DNA of 64,000 bases, taken from positions 434,001-498,000 of the forward strand of contig JAPFFF010000002.1 of the NCBI GenBank assembly GCA_039105265.1. The letters run 5' to 3'. Below are positions 59,990-64,000 of this stretch, in pieces. The notes under the pieces were generated by a model that saw only the letters and a program-made list of their open reading frames with translations, searched no databases and was not told the DNA's origin. This DNA comes from Tritrichomonas musculus (Eukaryota; Parabasalia; Tritrichomonadida; Tritrichomonadidae). How positions within the stretch are numbered: position 1 is the stretch's first letter; every line of letters begins with the position of its first letter. The translations under genes and the position numbers were made by a program.

Positions 59990-60510
59990 AATATCTTGTT
60001 ACAGAGCTCCGAATTTATATTAAATAAATAAATATATAATAGTATTATATTATAATATACTTATATTTATATCGGGAATGAACTTTTAATCAGCAATTTT
60101 TTAAAAAAAGTTCTGAGAAGTTTCTTTTTTTTATCATAAATATTTAGCAATTCAAAATATTTGAAAATGAAAAAACGATAAATAAGAATCTTTAATATCT
60201 TGTTATAGAGCTCCGAATTTATATTAAATAAATAAATATATAATAGTATTATATTATAATATACTTATATTTATATCGGGAATGAACTTTTAATCAGCAA
60301 TTTTCTAAAAAAAGTTCTGAGAAATTTCTTTTTTTTATCATAAATTTTTAGCAATTCAAAATATTTGAAAATGAAAAAACGATAAATAAGAATCTTTAAT
60401 ATCTTGTTATAGAGCTCCGAATTTATATCAAATAAATAAAAATATAATAGTGATAAATTACATTATATTTATATTTATATTGGGAATGAACTTTTAATCA
60501 GCAGTTTTTT
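59990..60510. repeat. 204-bp tandem repeat, about 2.5 copies
   Basis: The landmark ATCTTGTTA.AGAGCTCCGA occurs at 204-bp steps (CTCCG at 60007, 60211, 60415). Each copy continues through ATATCGGGAATGAAC, or TTGGGAATG in the last copy. It immediately precedes the ankyrin-fragment start and may act as a duplicated upstream region. Confidence 0.9.
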
Positions 60511-60536
60511 TAAAAAAATGCATACAAGCTATTTTG

Positions 60537-60542
60537 TCACTT
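60537..60542 (+). promoter_or_regulatory. Initiator (Inr) candidate of the ankyrin fragment
   Basis: TCACTT fits TCAYWW; the +1 A at 60539 is 26 nt before ATG 60565. Confidence 0.35.
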
Positions 60543-60564
60543 TTTATTACTTTATAAAATAAAA

Positions 60565-60978
60565 ATGAGTGAATTCTTGAAAGAAAACTCAGATATCATA
60601 ATATATATGCATTCTCGAGAACTTGTCGAATCTTCTTTAATGGAATTCTTGAAAAATTCAGATGATCTTGAAGAAAATTATGAAAATTTAATTCGCATTT
60701 TTAATGATTACAAAATTGATGAAAATTCGCAAGATTTAAAAGATGTCTTAAATATAATTATTTCTTTTTGAAATAATTATCCTAGAAATCTACTATTTTT
60801 TTCAAAGATTGAAAAAATTATATTATTTTTTAAGCCAAAAATTATGAAATTCTGGTCAAATATTGAAAAATTCCATATTTTTAGAACCAACAAACGAATT
60901 CTTTTATTTGCGCTCAACGAAAAAATTGTTACACTTGACCAAAAGATATTGAATTGTTTTTTTAGCTCCAAAAAATAA
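60565..60978 (+). pseudogene. N-terminal fragment of a DUF3447-type ankyrin protein, one in-frame TGA
   Basis: ATG 60565 opens a 68-codon frame (MSEFLKENSDIIIYMHSREL) closed by TGA at 60769-60771. The same frame then continues for 68 codons (YPRNLLFFSKIEKIIL, FRTNKRILLFALNEKIV) to TAA 60976-60978. The second part is characteristic of the helical N-terminal domain of trichomonad DUF3447 ankyrin proteins (FFxKIExILLxFK, FxxNKRILLFLxE). Ankyrin repeats, which normally follow, are absent. It is therefore a truncated gene copy with a nonsense mutation, sitting inside the TIR element. Confidence 0.65.
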
Positions 60979-61321
60979 ACATAATTCTTAACATTAATAT
61001 TTTTTCTAATATAATATATTTATATATTTTTATTTATATTAAATAATTTATAAATATAAGTAGTTCTAAAAGATAAAAATATTTCTTAATTAAATTTTTA
61101 TATTCAAATATTTCAATGATCTTATTCAAAAAATAAAAAAACGATCATTTCTCATTTAAAAATAAAATCGTTGATATATCACTTATTGCCCATTAAAATA
61201 TTCTGGTATTTATAAAATAATCTAATTAACTCTTAATTAATATAATATATGAATATATAAATAAATGACGGAAGAGAATCCAGTACCCATACATATATTT
61301 TTACATAATTTTTAGACTACA

Positions 61322-61390
61322 TACCGCCTAGCGGACGTCGAGCGAGGCTGAACGAAGCGAAGCCGAGTCGAGACCCCGCGGCTGGCGGTA
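61322..61390. other. G+C-rich palindromic island
   Basis: About 69 bp bounded by TACCGCC and GGCGGTA, with GCGAAGC/CGAG-type words inside (GCGAGGCTGAACGAAGCGAA). Its base composition is opposite to the surrounding A+T-rich DNA. It lies near the right arm of the TIR element. No tRNA or known RNA fold could be recognised. Confidence 0.6.
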
Positions 61391-61517
61391 AGAATCGGTA
61401 AAAATTTTGTAACATAAAAAGATTATTTTTTTTATTATTTTTATTTGATTATTTTTTCTGAATGATTTCCACTTTTTGAAGGTTCTTCAGAAAAGAATAA
61501 CTATATTTGAGTTGATC

Positions 61518-61574
61518 CTGGAATTTATCTGGCTATGAGATTAAACTATTTTATTTCTTTTTGATAAATTAATT

Positions 61575-61610
<36 letters not shown>

Positions 61611-61922
61611 AAAAAATTAAATTCTATGAGCTTTATGAAAAAAATAACTGAAAATTTTTTTTTATTAAAATATCTTAATCAAAAAGAAATAAAATAGTTT
61701 ACAATTATAATTACAAATGCAAATAATAATATACTTAAATTAATTATTATCCAAAATATTTTAAAACAATATGATGGCTGGATAAGTTCAGGTCTTATTT
61801 TTTTGGGGTTTTGTTTTATTATATTAAGATAAAACTTAAAATTTTAAAATTTTAGGTGGAATATTTCTATCAAAAAGTGGATTTTCAATTTTGCCTATAA
61901 TAATAAAGACAAAATTTATACA
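61518..61922. other. Upstream region of pseudokinase copy 2
   Basis: Contains a run of 30 A (61579-61608) and one TCAAAAAGTG decamer at 61870-61879, 44 nt before the start codon. This upstream sequence does not resemble the upstream region of copy 1. Confidence 0.5.
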
Positions 61923-62870
61923 ATGAATCTTTATAAATACAGAGTTGATGACTCACTATTCAATATTATACAAGGCCTAGGAGATGGTGATGTATACCTT
62001 GGAATTAATGATTATGGAACAGTTGCTGCTTTAAAGTACATTCATTCCAAAGATCATCAGGCTCAAAAAAAATTTATGAGTGAAATGTCCACATTATGTT
62101 CAATCAAGCATCCTTGTATCATTCCATTTATTGGATATTCGTTGGACTCTTTAAACAAATTTCATCTTCATTCTCTTTGTATAATTACAGAATATATACC
62201 CAATGATTCTCTTAAAGCAGTATATCAAAAAATAAGAGAAGGTAATATTCCAGAAGGATGGAATTCAACCGCGAAATCTAAAATCGCTTTTGGTATTGCA
62301 GCAGGAATGGAATACTTGCATAGGAACAATATTTCACACTTAAATCTTTCACCAAATAGCATATTGCTGGATTTCAAATTAGAACCAAAAATTTCAGGTT
62401 TAGGAGCTTCTCAAAACGAAAAAAGCATTTATTCGTTCAAATACACAGCTCCAGATCTTTTAAATGGACCTTATTCTGACAGCAAACGATCATTTTACGA
62501 TATTTACTCATATGCAGTTATTTTATGCTCATTGACTAACGAAAGTTTTCCACAATTTGATTCCAAAGATAAAATTAAATCCTATAAAGAAGCTAAAAAT
62601 TTTATTTTAGAAGGTAAAAGATATTTAATTAACGAAAACACTCCAAATAAACTAAGAGAATTAATTCAAAATTGCTGGCATCAAAAATATATTAAACGAC
62701 CTACTTTTGCAGAAATTCTAAAAAAATATAGATCTTCTCCTACCGATTATTGCTTTGAAGGAACAGATATTGTAGAATTCAAGAGATACATGGATTCAAT
62801 TGAATCACCTACATTAGCAAAAGTAGCAGGAAGGACCCAAAAGCCTAAAAAGCCTGGAATATTTGGATGA
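61923..62870 (+). CDS. TKL-like pseudokinase, copy 2 (315 aa)
   Basis: The protein is almost identical to the 35981-37027 gene from residue 5 to about 270, at the DNA level too. It shows the same lost residues: HLN for HRD and GLG for DFG. Differences cluster in the activation-segment flank (LLNGPYSDSKRSFYD against LLGGSNHDNTRFSCD) and in the C-terminal tail, which is shorter and Lys/Pro-rich here (RTQKPKKPGIFG). It is in inverted orientation relative to copy 1. The shared stretch includes the 3' flank but not the promoter, so the copies are likely regulated differently. Confidence 0.85.
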   Translation: MNLYKYRVDDSLFNIIQGLGDGDVYLGINDYGTVAALKYIHSKDHQAQKKFMSEMSTLCSIKHPCIIPFIGYSLDSLNKFHLHSLCIITEYIPNDSLKAVYQKIREGNIPEGWNSTAKSKIAFGIAAGMEYLHRNNISHLNLSPNSILLDFKLEPKISGLGASQNEKSIYSFKYTAPDLLNGPYSDSKRSFYDIYSYAVILCSLTNESFPQFDSKDKIKSYKEAKNFILEGKRYLINENTPNKLRELIQNCWHQKYIKRPTFAEILKKYRSSPTDYCFEGTDIVEFKRYMDSIESPTLAKVAGRTQKPKKPGIFG

Positions 62871-63056
62871 TAAAAATATTTTATCTTGAATTCATTTCTA
62901 TAATAAATATTAAAAAATTGTGTTTGAATACTTAAATATTTGTGCTTTTTGATCGCTAGGATTTATTCTTTTTAAATATTTAAGCTTGCTGGTATCTAAC
63001 CATTATTCATATGGTCAGATATGATATATGAATATTTGGTAGATCGTAAAATGCCT

Positions 63057-63632
63057 TTTTTTCCGAGATTTTCCTCTCAATTTTTTGAATATTTTTTAAT
63101 CGTTTTCATAATGGCTGTTTATAATAATTTTTATTGATTCTATGTAAGCCCACGGTGTGTTATTTCACTATTCTTTTCGGAAAACAGCATCAATTGGTTA
63201 GAAACAAGCTGATATAGGGGACTGAAAGATTGGCAGCTATCCCACATTTGATATTCTTTGTCATTTAATATTTATATAGTAAACGTTTTTTAAATTCAAA
63301 TTAGCCATCAAAGCATGCTTTATGCAACGATTTTGCTCCTTTATAATGAAAATTAAAAAGAATTGAAGCTATTGTAACACATATATTTCAATATTAGTAA
63401 TAAGTCACAGAATTTTTATTGCCCAGCTGTTTGATTTTGCATCATTCCCAAAAAAAGCTAAAAAGGCTTTGAAAAAACTATACTTTATTATAATAAATAT
63501 TTCTTTTTTACATTATTTATATTTATGTCATTTTACTCCATTAAAATTTCTGAAATAAAATCTCGGAAAAAAGGGGAAAAATTGTGAGTAAAAACTTTTT
63601 CAAAGCGTTTGAGAGAAAATCTCGGAAAAAAG
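63057..63632. mobile_element. About 575-bp foldback/MITE-like element
   Basis: TTTTTTCCGAGATTTTCCTC (63057-63076, continuing TCAA) is inverse to TTGAGAGAAAATCTCGGAAA (63609-63628). A further direct copy AAATCTCGGAAAAAAGGGG lies at 63558-63576. The interior is A+T-rich and noncoding. Confidence 0.5.
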
Positions 63633-63793
63633 GGAAAAAAAAATCTATCGAATATTTCTTTAATAATTTTCAAAAGAATGTCCATAATCTTTCAATGAAA
63701 ATCAAAGGTCGTACAACTAAATTGAATAAAAAATAAAATTAAATAAATTTATATTTATCTTAATAAATAATTTATTTAATAATTATAATATAT

Positions 63794-64000
63794 AATTTAT
63801 ATATTTTATATCCAATATTATAAAATGTAATGGTTGAAATAAAGACTTTAATTAAAATTCAATATATATCGATTTCTTATATATTTGCATCATTTAAAAA
63901 ATATAGATGTCATTTGAATGGATATACTATGTGTTATACAAATAATATTTTACTTTTTGACGAAATCCTTCAGTAATTGAAATATTAAACTTTTTATATT
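63794..64000. repeat. Direct repeat identical to 1-207
   Basis: Second copy of the sequence at the window start; it runs into the window edge. Confidence 0.9.

Larger units (their letters stand above)
59690..61517. mobile_element. 1.83-kb element with 71-bp terminal inverted repeats, carrying an ankyrin-gene fragment
   Basis: The arms 59690-59760 and 61447-61517 are reverse complements with about three mismatches in 71 positions; both contain CTTCAAAAAGTGGAAATCAT or its inverse. Between them lie a 204-bp tandem repeat, an initiator, the 5' part of an ankyrin gene with a premature stop, and a G+C-rich palindromic island. No transposase is present, so it is non-autonomous if it moves. No target duplication was identified. 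Confidence 0.7.
62871..64000. other. Intergenic region to window end
   Basis: The first about 160 bp match the 3' flank of copy 1. Then come a foldback at 63057-63632 and the 207-bp sequence identical to the window start. No gene is recognised. Confidence 0.6.

Noticed and set aside
61322-61390. tRNA gene
   Set aside because: No T-loop GGTTCGA-type box, no anticodon arm spacing; only a closing stem is evident.

Overview
The window looks like nuclear DNA of a parabasalid protist, most likely a Tritrichomonas-type trichomonad. It is very A+T-rich. Its genes are long and show no introns. Several start codons sit 5-26 nt behind an initiator hexamer of the form TCAYWW. The gene families also fit: a BEACH/WD40 giant, DUF3447-type ankyrin proteins, GGAI-repeat surface proteins, a GT61 glycosyltransferase, GAF-PDE, SCAR/WAVE, CARMIL-like LRR, Maverick/Polinton remnants, and Kolobok-like and pogo-like transposases. 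The species is an inference. Several candidate open frames near here begin at TTG, which is not credible for this organism, so starts below use the first ATG unless stated.

Layout. 1-3.86 kb: A+T-rich DNA with foldback elements. 3.86-10.88 kb: a decayed Maverick/Polinton block with an adenain/Ulp1-type protease, an unknown protein, a retroviral-type integrase, a capsid-like protein, a small basic peptide, a small unknown, an FtsK/HerA-type packaging ATPase and a 381-aa probable virion protein; almost every frame is broken and no PolB is present. 10.87-11.67 kb: repeat R1. 13.1-20.5 kb: BEACH protein. 21.8-25.8 kb: ankyrin gene with a decayed 3' end, thioredoxin-like protein, surface protein. 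28.0-37.0 kb: GT61 enzyme, GAF-PDE pseudoenzyme with a long charged helix, frame-disrupted SCAR/WAVE gene, pseudokinase. 40.6-42.0 kb: Kolobok-like transposase. 42.9-44.5 kb: repeat R2, a second copy of R1 carrying a 703-bp insertion. 44.8-52.2 kb: two very large paralogous fibre-like proteins 19 bp apart. 52.4-53.9 kb: pogo-like transposase. 55.1-58.5 kb: CARMIL-like protein. 58.8-61.5 kb: minisatellite, then a 71-bp-TIR element carrying an ankyrin-gene fragment. 61.9-62.9 kb: second pseudokinase copy.

Themes. Two promoter styles coexist. Some host genes and transposases use the initiator hexamer. The Maverick genes, and the second large fibre-like gene at 49.3 kb, share a T-tract box (T4-7 followed by ATT/ATTTAAC) 5-20 nt before ATG. 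This links the intact 44.8-52.2 kb pair to virus-like DNA and is the most interesting lead here. A second theme is catalytic loss with the fold kept: the PDE lacks both metal-binding Asp, both kinases lack the HRD and DFG Asp, the thioredoxin lacks its first Cys, and the integrase has Asn at the expected Glu position. A third is dense foldback/TIR elements, many marked by the decamer CACTTTTTGA. Finally, the first 207 bases of the window recur exactly as its last 207.
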